DNA from: Megaleporinus macrocephalus
Taxonomy: Eukaryota; Chordata; Actinopteri; Characiformes; Anostomidae
DNA length: 64,000 nucleotides
NCBI GenBank assembly: GCA_021613375.1
Contig: CM038704.1
Span: 32,674,582 to 32,738,581 of the forward strand
Direction: 5' to 3'
Shown here: positions 33,552 through 43,273 of the stretch, piece after piece
How positions within the stretch are numbered: the first letter of the stretch is position 1
Layout: every line of letters starts with the position of its first letter
Position numbers and translations under genes: made by a program
The notes under the pieces: model-generated
The model's database searches: none
What the model was told of the DNA's origin: nothing
What the model saw: only the letters and a program-made list of their open reading frames with translations

Positions 33552-34075
33552 TTGTCACAACAACAGTCACAAACAGAATTTTCAGAAATCAGAATTTCTC
33601 CCCTTTTTAAAGTTTTAGCTATGAGGCAGGTTCAGGTGTAATTCATCAAATGACATTACCTTTTGCAATTAGACTTCGCAATTATGAAATGCAGAATGTC
33701 CTTGATTTTAAAGCTTTAGTGCTTCAGATTGACCAAAACAGCACTTTTAATAGAATAATTAAACCCTTTGTAGCGTTTTTGTAAATATCATAGATTTGAG
33801 TGCATGAATTCTTATTTGTTCTTATGCTCTTTCTACAGTCAATGTTCACCTGTTGTAAGCCAAAGTCTCTCACTGCATCTGTAGCATTAATACATCTGGT
33901 GTACCGTCAGTTTCAGATCTTGCCTCGTTGATGTGCAAATTAGCCGGTTGCTTGGCATCTGTTTTGGATACGTTGGACTTCCGATGTGCTCTTTACCTTT
34001 GCGGCGGGAGACGACGATACAGGAACAATGACTTTGGGTGTGACTCACAGCTCAGATGTAGTGACGAGTTTTCAC
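33552..34075 (-). other. BEL/Pao leader region
   Basis: Untranslated leader between 5' LTR and gag. The minus strand right after the LTR begins GTGAAAACTCGTCACTAC. I could not assign a tRNA primer-binding site with confidence. Confidence 0.55.
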
Positions 34076-34470
34076 TTTAGCAGCCCTTGGCCTCAAAGAA
34101 AAAACGCAGAGAGTTTCTAAAACAGGTGCTTAATTTTATTTTGCATGCTGGACTTCAAAGTACCAGTAGTTCCTTTACAAGCACCGTGAAAACTATAAGA
34201 TGAAGAAAAATACAAAAAAGGATACTTATAGTTTCACCAGTTCAAATGTAGCACAAAGTCTTATAGACAACATAGATACACAGCATTACCGCTCAAAGAA
34301 AATAAAATGCCCCAAAACAACTGAAAGCTTCATGTGAGCTATGACACACAAACACAGCTTAACATTTTTTATACAGCAACACTTTTAGTACACTTAACAT
34401 ACCTCGCTCCACCTGCCAAGGGTACAGTTTTTAACGAAGCTTATGTAGTCTGAGTGAATGGTAATTTACA
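34076..34470 (-). repeat. 5' LTR of BEL/Pao element, internally deleted
   Basis: 395 bp, homologous to 27755-28410. The deletion joins AACGAAGC to TTATGTAGTC near 34440. Its left edge is TTTAGCAGCCC against TGTAGAAGCCC in the other copy. In minus-strand terms the lost piece lies near the 5' end of the LTR, where promoter elements would be. Confidence 0.95.
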
Positions 34471-34475
34471 GTTAG
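34471..34475. repeat. target-site duplication GTTAG (right)
   Basis: Matches 27750-27754 exactly. Confidence 0.95.
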
Positions 34476-35200
34476 TATGGCAGGTAAATGGGTAGTGTAG
34501 CTAATTTGCCGAGTGCATTTTTTGGGGGGAAGGAAACACACAGCGATCCAAACGTTATAAAAATAAATATAATAGCTCTATCTGATATGATGTTTCTGTT
34601 TTGTACAAATTTCATATTTCAGGTGCCTCTTAATCATTGTCCTCTGTAAAATCTGATGACACCATCACTCTGAACCTAACTGTGTGTGACCCTTATGCAT
34701 CATCCACATCCTCTGTATGATCGGATGACACCTTCACTCTGAACTTATCTGTGTGTGACCCTCATGAAGAAGTAACCACTTGTGAAGGAAGCCAACCTAA
34801 TAGGCCATGCAGAAAAAACTTTGAGGCAAAAACGGTGGGGAGTCGCCTAATTTGAATGTTGTTTCATACAATGGGGAGTCTTGAGCTATTTTTTTTATTT
34901 TACTTCTTACATACGAATACGAATGACTGAAACCACAATTTTATTGCACAAGTTGATTGAAAAATCCTAACATCAAAACCCAGTGGTGAATGGATTATAC
35001 AAGAATATGGAAAAAACTAAACTTTGACAGATGCCACCAAAACACAGATGGTCAACATCATTACTGATGAGATGACAGAAACATATGGGTAAGCATTAAG
35101 CATATAATTATGATGCAAATAAATATTTTTAGTGTTTTACAGTTAACAATTATTGTAATTTTGTGTAGTTTAATGAACAATGAGTATGAATGTACCGTCA
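34476..35200. other. flank with imperfect 84-bp duplication
   Basis: Two copies of a segment with CACTCTGAAC-TA-CTGTGTGTGACCC occur at about 34655-34700 and 34733-34770. The second could read DDTFTLNLSVCDPHEE, but no exon is firmly supported. It precedes the SAMD3-like exons and may hold decayed upstream exons. Confidence 0.4.
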
Positions 35201-35229
35201 CTGAATTCATATACCTTCTTTAGGACATT

Positions 35230-35997
35230 CCCTTAAAAAGTTGGATGATGTATGCACAGGGGATAGTTGCATTGTTTCCCCATCTTGAGGACCTGTATTC
35301 ACAACATGATTATGTAAGTAAAAGTGTCACTGGAACATTAGGTCTTTATATGATGTATTTGTGTATATTTATATGTATTTATGTACGAACATTACTATAA
35401 TCCAGAGAGTGGGTCTTGATACCATGTCTGGCGATTGAAGACAATACAAAGAAAAACTACAGAGGAAACAAGTGCCTCAGGAAGCAAACCACCCAAAGGT
35501 AAATTCACTCATCAGTTACATATTACTAATATAACAATTATTATCATGAGCTGTGTAAGTTTTTGTCTTAAGTTGGTGGGCTAGGCCATGGATGACAACA
35601 CTTCACCAGTGATGACGTGCCAACTAATGAGGACGTGGAAGCAGCCATTGCTGTTTTAAGATACTCTGCTGATGAAGACAGTGTCTTCCAACGATTTCTG
35701 GACACACCCAGACTGGTATTTAATTTTAAATCACTACACCACCAAAATATCCAATATTGCCTGACATATCATTCAAGAGAGTGTTTTCCTTTTTCATATC
35801 TGTTTGTTGAATTGAAGACAGAACAAGACTTCAGACTTATGTTTGGTGAGGTCACAAGCAACAAATTCCTGGAGAGGTGGCCAACAACGTTTAAAATAAA
35901 AGTCATTGAGGAAAGCCATGGACTTGTAAACTCCACAGAACTCTTGGATTTGATGCAAAATGCGAAATCAGTTATTGAAATTGAGCTAGATAGCTAG
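35230..35997 (+). pseudogene. SAMD3-like multi-copy family gene, 5' portion in three exons
   Basis: Three blocks separated by intron-like gaps. A: to 35313, MYAQGIVALFPHLEDLYSQH, followed by donor GTAAGTAA. B: 35406-35498 after CCAG, RLKTIQRKTTEETSASGSK, donor GTAAAT. C: 35573-35997 after TCTTAAG, TNEDVEAAIAVLRYSADEDS, VFQRFLDTPRLVF, ELKTEQDFRLMFGEVTSNKF and LERWPTTFKIKVI. These resemble a large teleost family often annotated as SAM-domain-containing protein 3-like; no SAM domain is visible here and the function is unknown. Exon C has a TGA at 35593 and lacks some residues between RFLDTP and the LMFGE block. The downstream exons lie beyond 40.2 kb. I am fairly sure of the family, not of the name. 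Confidence 0.65.
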
Positions 35998-36050
35998 ATA
36001 GATTGATAGATAGATAGACATACAGACAGATAGATACTTTATTGATCAAA
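35986..36050. repeat. (GATA)n run with LINE-tail-like edge
   Basis: GATAGATAGATAG units lead into GATACTTTATTGATC-AAGAGGAAAATTCAAGG, a junction seen at the end of many fish LINE copies (read on the opposite strand). It probably marks the left end of an insertion in the gene copy. Confidence 0.6.
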
Positions 36051-36152
36051 GAGGAAAATTCAAGGCATCAAGTAGCTATTCCACAAGTGCACAAGGCAAG
36101 GCAAAAATAGAACAGTTACAATAAAAATAACAAAGATAGAACATTAAATAAA
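36051..36152 (-). mobile_element. LINE 3'-tail-like sequence, left part
   Basis: AT-rich sequence continuing from the GATA run up to the hAT duplication. It seems to resume at 39766. Clade not determined. Confidence 0.4.
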
Positions 36153-36160
36153 TAGAATAT
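36153..36160. repeat. target-site duplication TAGAATAT (left)
   Basis: Exact match to 39758-39765. Confidence 0.95.
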
Positions 36161-36430
36161 TAGGGCTGCAGCTATCGATTATTTTAGTAATCGAGTACTC
36201 TATCAATTTTTCCATCGATTAATCGAGTAATCAGATAAAATATATATTATTTTAATTAAAAAGCAATAGTAAATAAAATAAGACAGGTTTCTCAACATGT
36301 ATTGCTTAAATTGCATATAATACAGTTTAAAAGATAACATTTTAATAATTAAGTAACGATCCATGCACAAAACCCATACATTGACTTTTTCTGATTTGGC
36401 GAACAGCATATTTTGTCTGTTCTAAGACTT

Positions 36431-38215
36431 TGTGTCAACCAGCGATTTCCACCATCCCCTTCTAGGACAGACCAGAGACATGAAGTCTTCTCACACAGAC
36501 ACACACCACCCCCTCTTATCCTGCCTAAAAATCAGATAAGACAGAGCTAAAACTATGTATGACCCCTCTACCCCCACACATCCTGCTGACACCAGTTTAG
36601 CAGAGACCAGACTTTATAAGCCAAATTAACTTTTCATAGAAATGTTCCTCTATTTGTGGCAGTGAAATATGTAAAGTTATGTGTCCACCTTATGTCTACA
36701 CTGTGTCTTTTAATTTCCTTCTCTCTCTTTAAGACCTTTGATTTTCCAAGCAAAATTCCCAGAGTTTGATCCAAGCTAAATTCTTCGATTTATGCTAAAT
36801 GAACCTTTGAAGAATGTTTTCATAACCTCATATTCAAGTTTGATTGTGGTTATAAGTGGTAGAATTTAGCGGTGTGTTAAAAGTTTTGTAAGTTTATTTA
36901 GTAAACTTAAAGATCTACTTAAATCCTTATGTTTACCAAAGCCTTTACAGCAGCTCAGATGAACGCAGGACACTTGAATTTAATTGGAGATTTATGCTTA
37001 TTTTCATTTTAATCTACTCTTTTGTTTTCTTTTCTTAATTCTGTTTGAATCGGCATTCTCCTCTGGTATGTAAGATTCAAAGTTCAAAAGATGCCTGCTT
37101 TGCCCTCAGCCAATCAGGATATTGTGATGTGATGCGCCCGGCTTGGCGCGAATGACTGTATGCGTTAAACACGTGATGCATATGCATGAGAGGGGGGCTC
37201 CACGTCATCCCTCCCCCTTCAGGAACCCTATAAACAAGAGAAACTTCTCTTCGTTCACGCTCTCTTCTCCTTGACTTTGGACAAAGACGGCAAGCTGTTG
37301 GAACTCCAAGGAGTTCCAGGGCGTCGGCCCTTAGAGGCAGACTTCTCTCTTCATCCGGGGCTTTTCAGCCGCGGAACTGCGGAAGCAACGACATGGCCTA
37401 AACCAAGCCGCTTGCCAGAGAGCCGACAGGGGTTGAACTGAGGTCAACCCGCAACAGCTCCACAAGACGGTAGTTTCACGGAGAATGAAGATCAGCCGAG
37501 ACGGTGTACACAGCCCCGTCACTCAAGTTCAGTTAAGTTTCGTTTGGTGAATGGTTCACCGTGCGCACGTCAGTCGTGCTTCATTCATCAAACCGAGGCG
37601 CACAACCCCTGCACGGCTTGCCGTCACCGAGGCAACCAGCGCGTCGCCCTGCAGCCCCAGGTGCGTGAACCATGTGACCCGTGCGAAGCAACCAAACCAC
37701 CCATGCGCTGTAGAGGTCCACCCGGCCCGCCGTCACCGAGGCAACCAGCGCGTCGCCCAGTTTAGCGGAGATGCCTTTGATGTCTACACCAACGAGACCG
37801 CCGCCGCTTCCCTCAGACGGAAATGCAGTAAGGCACACGCATGTGCAAACAACTGTCGCGGTCTGGTCCGAGTGCTATTTGTTAGAGAAGCCGTTTCCAC
37901 AGAGTGCATATTTCCATTCTATATAGCAAGTTCTGCTTTCTTTTAGTCTAGGTTCCTTTCTTTCACCCTTTTTATCTCTTTTTCTTTTTATTTAATATAT
38001 ATACGTCCTTTTGGTGTGTTTATCTAATAAAGCCTCTTTTATATAAGCTAGTCTTGGTGTGTTTTCAATATTATTACCAGTGTGTGGATCCCTGAACTCA
38101 AACCAACCTCAACCTCAGAAACGTAATCATTTATAAGGGTAAATTTGATTCATATAAATTAATTAATTCGATTAATTAATTGGTGAATTAAATAAATACC
38201 CCTAGTTATGTTACA
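36431..38215 (+). mobile_element. LTR-like unit inside the hAT (boundaries uncertain)
   Basis: A GC-rich block in AT-rich surroundings. It has a core promoter at 37228 (CTATAAA with GC-rich upstream DNA) and a polyadenylation signal AATAAA at 38026, followed by TTGGTGTGTTTTC. The order promoter, about 800 bp of transcribed-looking DNA, poly-A signal suits a long retroviral-type LTR. Candidate ends TGTGTCAACC (36431) and GTTACA (38215) are not flanked by a duplication. No coding motif of gag, pol or env was found. Could instead be a small transcription unit of another kind. Confidence 0.4.
37622..37760 (+). repeat. 28-bp direct repeat, 110-bp spacing
   Basis: GTCACCGAGGCAACCAGCGC followed by GTCGCCC occurs at about 37623 and about 37733, without visible mismatch, in the GC-rich part of the LTR-like unit. 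Confidence 0.9.
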
Positions 38216-38562
38216 ATTACTATTATTGTAATGTATTACTAGACCTATGTATCATACTGTAAGTTCACAAGACTGCCTACTGTACACTCATTTACTATGC
38301 AAAAGCTTGCTCACCCACTTACTGCAAACAAACTGAACTGAATTTTCTTGCTGTATTGGTGCATTTTAGGCTCCAAATTGCTACAAACACCACCTGATAG
38401 TTTACTGTGTATTTTATGCATCACTGGGTGGGGAAAAGTATGTGTGAGGGGTGTATGTCCTTGTGAGGTTGTGTTTGTTTGTAACTCAAAACGGTAAAGT
38501 GAAAGTTCAGGCTTTTATTTTTTGTGGTTATGTTCCTAAGCAAAGCTTAGATCATTTATGGA

Positions 38563-38786
38563 CTAACATACATGCTTTACTAGCCTTTTTCTCAACTCAC
38601 CATCACTCTGACTTACTTTCTTAACTAGCCAATACATATAACCATAACTAACATACACACTTTACTAGCCTTCATCTCAACTCACCATCACACTGACTTA
38701 CTTTCTTAACTAGTCATTACATATAACCATAATCAACATACATGCTTTACTAGCCTTTATCTTAACTCACCATCACACTGATTTAG
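38563..38786. repeat. 85-bp minisatellite, 2.6 copies
   Basis: Units start at 38563, 38648 and 38733, each with CAACATACA/CTAACATACA, TTTACTAGCC, AACTCACCATCAC and CTGA-TTA. The period is exactly 85 bp. Confidence 0.95.
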
Positions 38787-38954
38787 GCTAAATGTTATCG
38801 TTACTGTGTGTCGCTTCACTCTGTGGACTGGACGTGCTGAAACACTAAAACTCTGAAGTCGTGCTCGGCTAGCGGTTACCGTAAAACTTAGACTCGCTAT
38901 CAGTTTGCTGGGAAAACTCAGTTGCCTGCTTTCTGAAGTTAGCTTCTTATTTGA

Positions 38955-39400
38955 ATTCCCCGTTCCACCTTAAATGGTATAGAAGTTACATTCCGGTGTT
39001 CTATCATTTCATCCTACCCATCGATCGGTCCTACCAAGGCTTATTGCGCATGCGCACATGACGATTACGATGGTTGGTGCCTACGTGCATAATTGTACCC
39101 TTCTTGTTTATAATGTTTTAACGTCTTTTTAATGTTAATTGTTTTCTTTCAGCTCTATCTAAATTTAGCCTAATGTTACTGTCTGCTTGCATGTTCCAAA
39201 AGCATTCGTGGCCGCTCATAATCGCAGAGGGTACTGTTTTATGACCACATTTACACTATCAAATAATCCTACCAGTGGTTTTAATGCACTTGCAGTCTTA
39301 TTTTCCACCAAGGTAGCACAGATCGACAGATCTGCGCCGCGGTATGACGTTTTGACAAGGTACAGAACAACTGCTGCGTCATTTAAGGTGAAAAGGCGGA
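38955..39400. mobile_element. palindromic MITE inside the hAT
   Basis: Left arm CCGTTCCACCTTAAATGG-ATAG at about 38958 and right arm CTGCGTCATTTAAGGTGAAAAGGC at about 39366 are inverted. The family also occurs as short copies at 1.1 kb and 42.1 kb. The interior contains no transposase. A small open frame at 39187-39447 has no recognisable domain. Confidence 0.6.
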
Positions 39401-39757
39401 ATTTACATAAGAAGCTAACTTCAGCCACGTCTTTCTTCGCTCAGTAACGGCTCCCTCAGCTAGTTCGCTTTTACAGGCTTTGTACTCTGTATGGTTTTCT
39501 CCTGCCCGTCGCTTCTGTTTCTGCCTTCTGCCTCTCCTTATTCTCTCTCTCTTTCTGTATTTTGCAACCCGCAAATCACGTCTTCTTCGTGTTACCTGGC
39601 AACACCGCAAGCGTGCGCTGTGCAACAGTAAAAGTCATCAGCGCGAAACAGTGCGCTGTATATGGTTGTATGAGTTAAACGAATCTTCGAGGCAAAGAAT
39701 TTGTGAATTTTTTGTTATTGAGTTACTCGAATTCCTCGAGGAATCGTTTCAGCCCTA

Positions 39758-39765
39758 TAGAATAT
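39758..39765. repeat. target-site duplication TAGAATAT (right)
   Basis: Matches 36153-36160 exactly. Confidence 0.95.
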
Positions 39766-40255
39766 ACAAAATAGAAATAGACAAAGTCTCAAAGTGTATA
39801 TGTGAGAGTGATGCCATTAGTGCAGTAACCAGTGTAAACAGTGTAGACTTTGGTAGTGCAAATACACAGTTATGCAGTCAGCAGTGCTTTTTATATAGGT
39901 AGACTGTATACATGATGTGTAATACAATAGGCAATACTAGTGTAACAATAACAGTATAGTCATTGTTATACAGTTAACAGTATAGTTATATATAACATAC
40001 AGTTATACAGATAAATCTGTGTAATAAATATATAATTTGATACAGTCTGATAACAGATAACTGATATAGGGGTCCGGAGTTTAACAGTGATAAAAAGAAT
40101 GGTATGCGAACTGTTTTATCTTGTCACTGCTGTTTTATGTAGGTGCATAATATGCATTTTAGTAATTCTTAATTAATTCTCAATTTATTCTCAAATAATT
40201 CTCAAATTCTCAATTGAATGTAATTGTGGTATAATGTCAACTTGACAGTGGCTTA
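39766..40255 (-). mobile_element. LINE-tail-like AT-rich sequence, right part
   Basis: ACAAAATAGAAATAGACAAAG onward, with repeated ACAGTATAGTTAT and ATACAGTTA words, resembles the AT-rich tails that follow TTTATTGATC-type LINE ends in fish. It is the proposed continuation of 36051-36152. No coding sequence. Confidence 0.35.
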
Positions 40256-40269
40256 CTGTTAAATAGGGT

Positions 40270-40820
40270 GGGACAGTGACATGTCTGCTATCTTGCTTCT
40301 GCTACATCTGCTACCACCATTTGTGCAAGGCTGAAAGAGGCCAGGAAAGATGTCCCCATCTCAAGCTGTAGATCAGCTGATCAGATTTCAAAAGGTGTGT
40401 TCAACAGTTGACAGAAATCTCTGTTGCATTACCTCACTCTCATGCACAGTGTGAGGTGTTCTGATGTATTGTCAGAGGTTAGTCACTAAATATTTCTGTT
40501 AAATAGATCTTGTAGGTTGGAACCAGTGTACAGCAGCGTCTACCATCACCCAATGCAGTCAGCCCTACTTTCTCGCTCTGGGATCCACAAAGAGCAACAT
40601 TCACCTGCTTCATTGTGATTGACCAGCATGCACTTCCATGCAAGGCAGCAAGTTCAGTGGGAGCCTTTTTAAGGCCCATTTAGTTTTTGGTACGTCATAC
40701 AGTTCTTGCCTGAACAACATTTTCATGTTTGTGCAAGCAACTATCTGCAACATTGACATAGGGGAAACAAAGCAAACTCCCAGAGTTGCAGAGCAAAGAG
40801 CAAGAATGGTGTGTCAGTGA
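40270..40820 (+). pseudogene. SAMD3-like multi-copy family gene, 3' portion
   Basis: About 40270-40440 reads DSDMSAILLLLHLLPPFVQG, a stop, then KRPGKMSPSQAVDQLIRFQK. About 40550-40620 reads QPYFLALGSTKSNIH and, in a second frame, FTCFIVIDQHALPCKAASSV. 40640-40820 reads LFKAHLVFGTSYSSCLNNIF and NIDIGETKQTPRVAEQRARM, ending at TGA. These are the last blocks of the same family as 35230-35997, in the same order and strand, now separated by 4.3 kb of insertions. At least one stop and two frame changes are present. Confidence 0.7.
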
Positions 40821-40849
40821 AGAACTGTTGAGGTGAAACTATGAGGATG

Positions 40850-41465
40850 TTTTCTTTGCAAAAGAGCCCTTGGAAGTCCAAACAGCTTTGTCAAGCACCT
40901 TAAGGTAATTCATGGACTCTGTACAGTGAGGACACTTCATATTAAATGTGGTAAAGCACTATTTTCTTATCCAATATCCCCGCTGCAACCAGACAATTGG
41001 GCCTATACTTCATAGTTGGTGTATGCAGTATGAAGGGAAACATAATTTTTTTAAACAACTAAAATCATTTAAAAATATTACTAAAACATTGACAAAAAAC
41101 ATCAGAATCCCATGGCGTATAGTTGGCGATCTTCAGCAACTTTCAATCGCTTAGACATTGGTCCAGGAAAATGGTGTCACGGGACCCTGGAGGTTCTGGA
41201 ATTGCTATGGCAATGCAGGTGCCCAGTAGCACTCAAGTTATAAAAGTGTGTTGGCCTAAATACCATGGCTTTGCTTACTACCCACACCCAGTTATCTGTG
41301 GCAAAGTTGAATCTGAAATACTTTTTTTTTTTATGTCGACAGCTTGCATTATGACAAGCCTTTTGACATACAAACGTCATGTGGAGCAAATGAAACAGCT
41401 CTGTTTGTTATCGCATATTGCTTTCTCTGGTGAGCATGTGATTTGTCATTTGACACTGATGGATT
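40850..41465 (+). pseudogene. second multi-copy fish gene family, C2H2-start and C-terminal fragments
   Basis: About 40870-40960 reads SPNSFVKHLKVIHGLCTVRT, the KHL---HGLC start of a family with an N-terminal C2H2-like finger. About 41000-41110 reads LHSWCMQYEGKHNFFKQLKS, matching the MRFE-KH-FFK block near the C-terminus of the same family. 41160-41340 continues with GPGKMVSRDPGGSGIAMAMQ, QVIKVCWPKYHGF and PVICGKVE. The long central region is missing, so this is a strongly deleted copy. The function of the family is not established; a distant likeness to plant tnp2-type transposases is my inference. Confidence 0.5.
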
Positions 41466-42092
41466 GATTACACTATTATAATATTATATCTGAAATGGAA
41501 TTAAATTCAACTCTGGGTATATTAGAGTGGGACCAAATGTTATCTGAAATGGAGTTAATTTAAACTCTGGGTGTTAAAGTAACACTTTTATTTTTACTAT
41601 GTACTCATAATTACTAAATATTAGATAATGAACAGCGTGCTATGTTCTTCTTCAGGAACATAGTGGAACACAAACAAATGAAATGATGTATTGTAGTCAA
41701 ACTATACTATGAATAAAGAACATCTGAGTAAGTAAGCTATTTATTGAGTTTTTGTGAATTTGAAATTAATTGGCTATATCAATAATAACAAATAAAATGA
41801 AATCTAAATTAAGCATTAGTACTAAAGAAAATGTCTAAACTACTTACAGTATGTTCTTTTAGTACAATAATTACTCAGCATTCTGGTTCATATGTAAAGC
41901 ACAATTTAACAAGCTAACATTGATAAAGCACTATCATGTTTATAATAATAAAAATAATAAAGATGGTAAAATAAATAAAATTCATTCTTATTCCATACTT
42001 AATTGGGTTGATTTGAATCCTTTCATTTAATAATACAAATGAAAATGTCATTATGTGTGGTGAATGTAAAATTATTTATTAACATGAATTCA
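41466..42092. other. AT-rich noncoding stretch
   Basis: TATCTGAAATGGA-TTAA is duplicated at about 41489 and 41542. Nothing else recognised. Confidence 0.4.
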
Positions 42093-42180
42093 GCCTTTCG
42101 GTTTCCCCTTTCCACCTTAAATGATGCAGCAGACACCAGAATGTAACTGTTGCACCATTTAAGGTGTAATGTGATTATTG
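42093..42180. repeat. palindromic MITE, short copy
   Basis: CCTTTCCACCTTAAATGATGCA and TTGCACCATTTAAGGTGTAATG form an inverted repeat of about 25 bp around GACACCAGAATGTAACTG. It is the best-preserved copy of the family in the window. Confidence 0.75.
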
Positions 42181-43019
42181 GAAAATGGAACATTGCTGTA
42201 TGGGTGGGGCTGAGGAGACCTATATTCATAATTAATAATAACGGATTATAAATCCTTCATTAGTTTAGATACAGCACACTGTGTAGTGTAATTCAGTACT
42301 TTTATTATGTAGTGTTGGTGTATACCACATCGATTAGTACCAAGTACCATCTAATTCAGCTATTGAGGAAAAAAATACTGAATTGTTCAGTAATTTATGT
42401 ATAGTTATTGTGAGAAACATTGGTTGCCAAATAATTTTTCAAGACTCAGTAGTTATTGTTTAGTGAACTACCCCTAAGTTACCGTACATTTTTGTAAACT
42501 CATAAATGTAATTGATTAAAAGTGTAAAGTAAATGTTTTGGTGTAAATGTAGTGTGATATTACCCTACAACTGTAAACAAGAAGAAAGCACTAAGGTAGT
42601 ATGGTTGAAAATATCCCTCAAAAACTATAAGCATGTAGATGTGTGTCGTATGTGCAGAAAACACATTAGGTAAAAACAAACACCACCTGTGAGGGAAAAA
42701 CAATTCCATTAAACTAGAATATACTTTAGCTTTAGAAAGCATCACTGATAAAATCTAACATCGCAGTACCAGTAGCTGTTTGTGGCCTCTGTCATTCACA
42801 GTTATAGCGTCAATATGAGGAGTTAATATGAGCAAAGTATATTACAAAATAAAAATGCATGTTTTTTTTAACTGTAACAGTTTTGAAAAACATTTTTTAA
42901 TAGTAAATACTGTAATAGTAATACAGTAATACAGAACACATCACTCAGTCCCCAGTCCATACAGTACAGTTTTTTGAATGAAGCACAATATATGGCAAGG
43001 CTAATTTACATATACCAGA
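42181..43019. other. AT-rich noncoding stretch
   Basis: No gene or recognisable repeat. Confidence 0.4.
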
Positions 43020-43051
43020 GGTGCAATGTTTAATCATATATAATAACGAGA

Positions 43052-43273
43052 GACTGGAATATAGTCAAAAAGAACCACACCGGAAGGGCAAAACAGGCAG
43101 ACTAAATACACATGATAACAAGAGGGAAACAGAGACAGCTGGTGACGATGGGAGGAGACATAGACTAGAACCAGGTGGAGGGAGGAGACACGGAGCACGA
43201 GACCAAAACAAACACGAGCACATGACTAACACGAGGGAATGATATGACGTAGACGGGACGGGCAGGGCGTGAC
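43052..43273 (-). repeat. gypsy-type LTR fragment
   Basis: GGGAGGAGACATAGACTAG, GGAGGAGACACGGAGCACG, ACAAACACGAGCACATGAC and the end GGCAGGGCGTGACA follow the composition and word order of the LTR at 12.5 kb (GGAGGAGACATAAACAC, AGCACATGAC, GGGCAGACTGTGACA). I take it as a related LTR, minus orientation, with its plus-strand left part missing. Confidence 0.55.

Larger units (their letters stand above)
27755..34470 (-). mobile_element. BEL/Pao LTR retrotransposon, full span, inactive
   Basis: A 6.7-kb element on the minus strand bounded by GTTAG duplications, with LTRs that start TGTAAATTACC on the minus strand. Minus-strand order is LTR, leader, gag (about 33551-32011), protease, RT, RNase H, integrase, LTR. 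The protein blocks (LLDTQ protease, YVDD RT, NPADHASRG RNase H end, WERQIR integrase) fit BEL/Pao. Frameshifts, an in-frame stop before the protease, loss of the RT N-terminal half and changed integrase residues make it inactive. Confidence 0.96.
36161..39757. mobile_element. hAT transposon, non-autonomous, carrying later insertions
   Basis: The left end TAGGGCTGCAGC-ATCGATTATTTTAGTAATCGAG and the right end CTCGAGGAATCGTTTCAGCCCTA are inverted (TAGGGCTG / CAGCCCTA) and flanked by exact 8-bp duplications. The subterminal ATCGATTAATCGAGTAATC motif recurs, typical of fish hAT ends. There is no transposase frame. About half of the length is taken by an LTR-like unit, a minisatellite and a small MITE, so the original element was probably near 1.3 kb or less. 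Confidence 0.93.

Noticed and set aside
37544..37946. 131-codon frame in the GC-rich unit, and a Pro-rich one beside it
   Set aside because: Caused by GC-rich repeats inside an LTR-like region; no recognisable domain and no support for translation.
39480..39902. 140-codon plus-strand frame
   Set aside because: It runs across the right end of the hAT and its duplication into unrelated DNA, so it cannot be an old gene.
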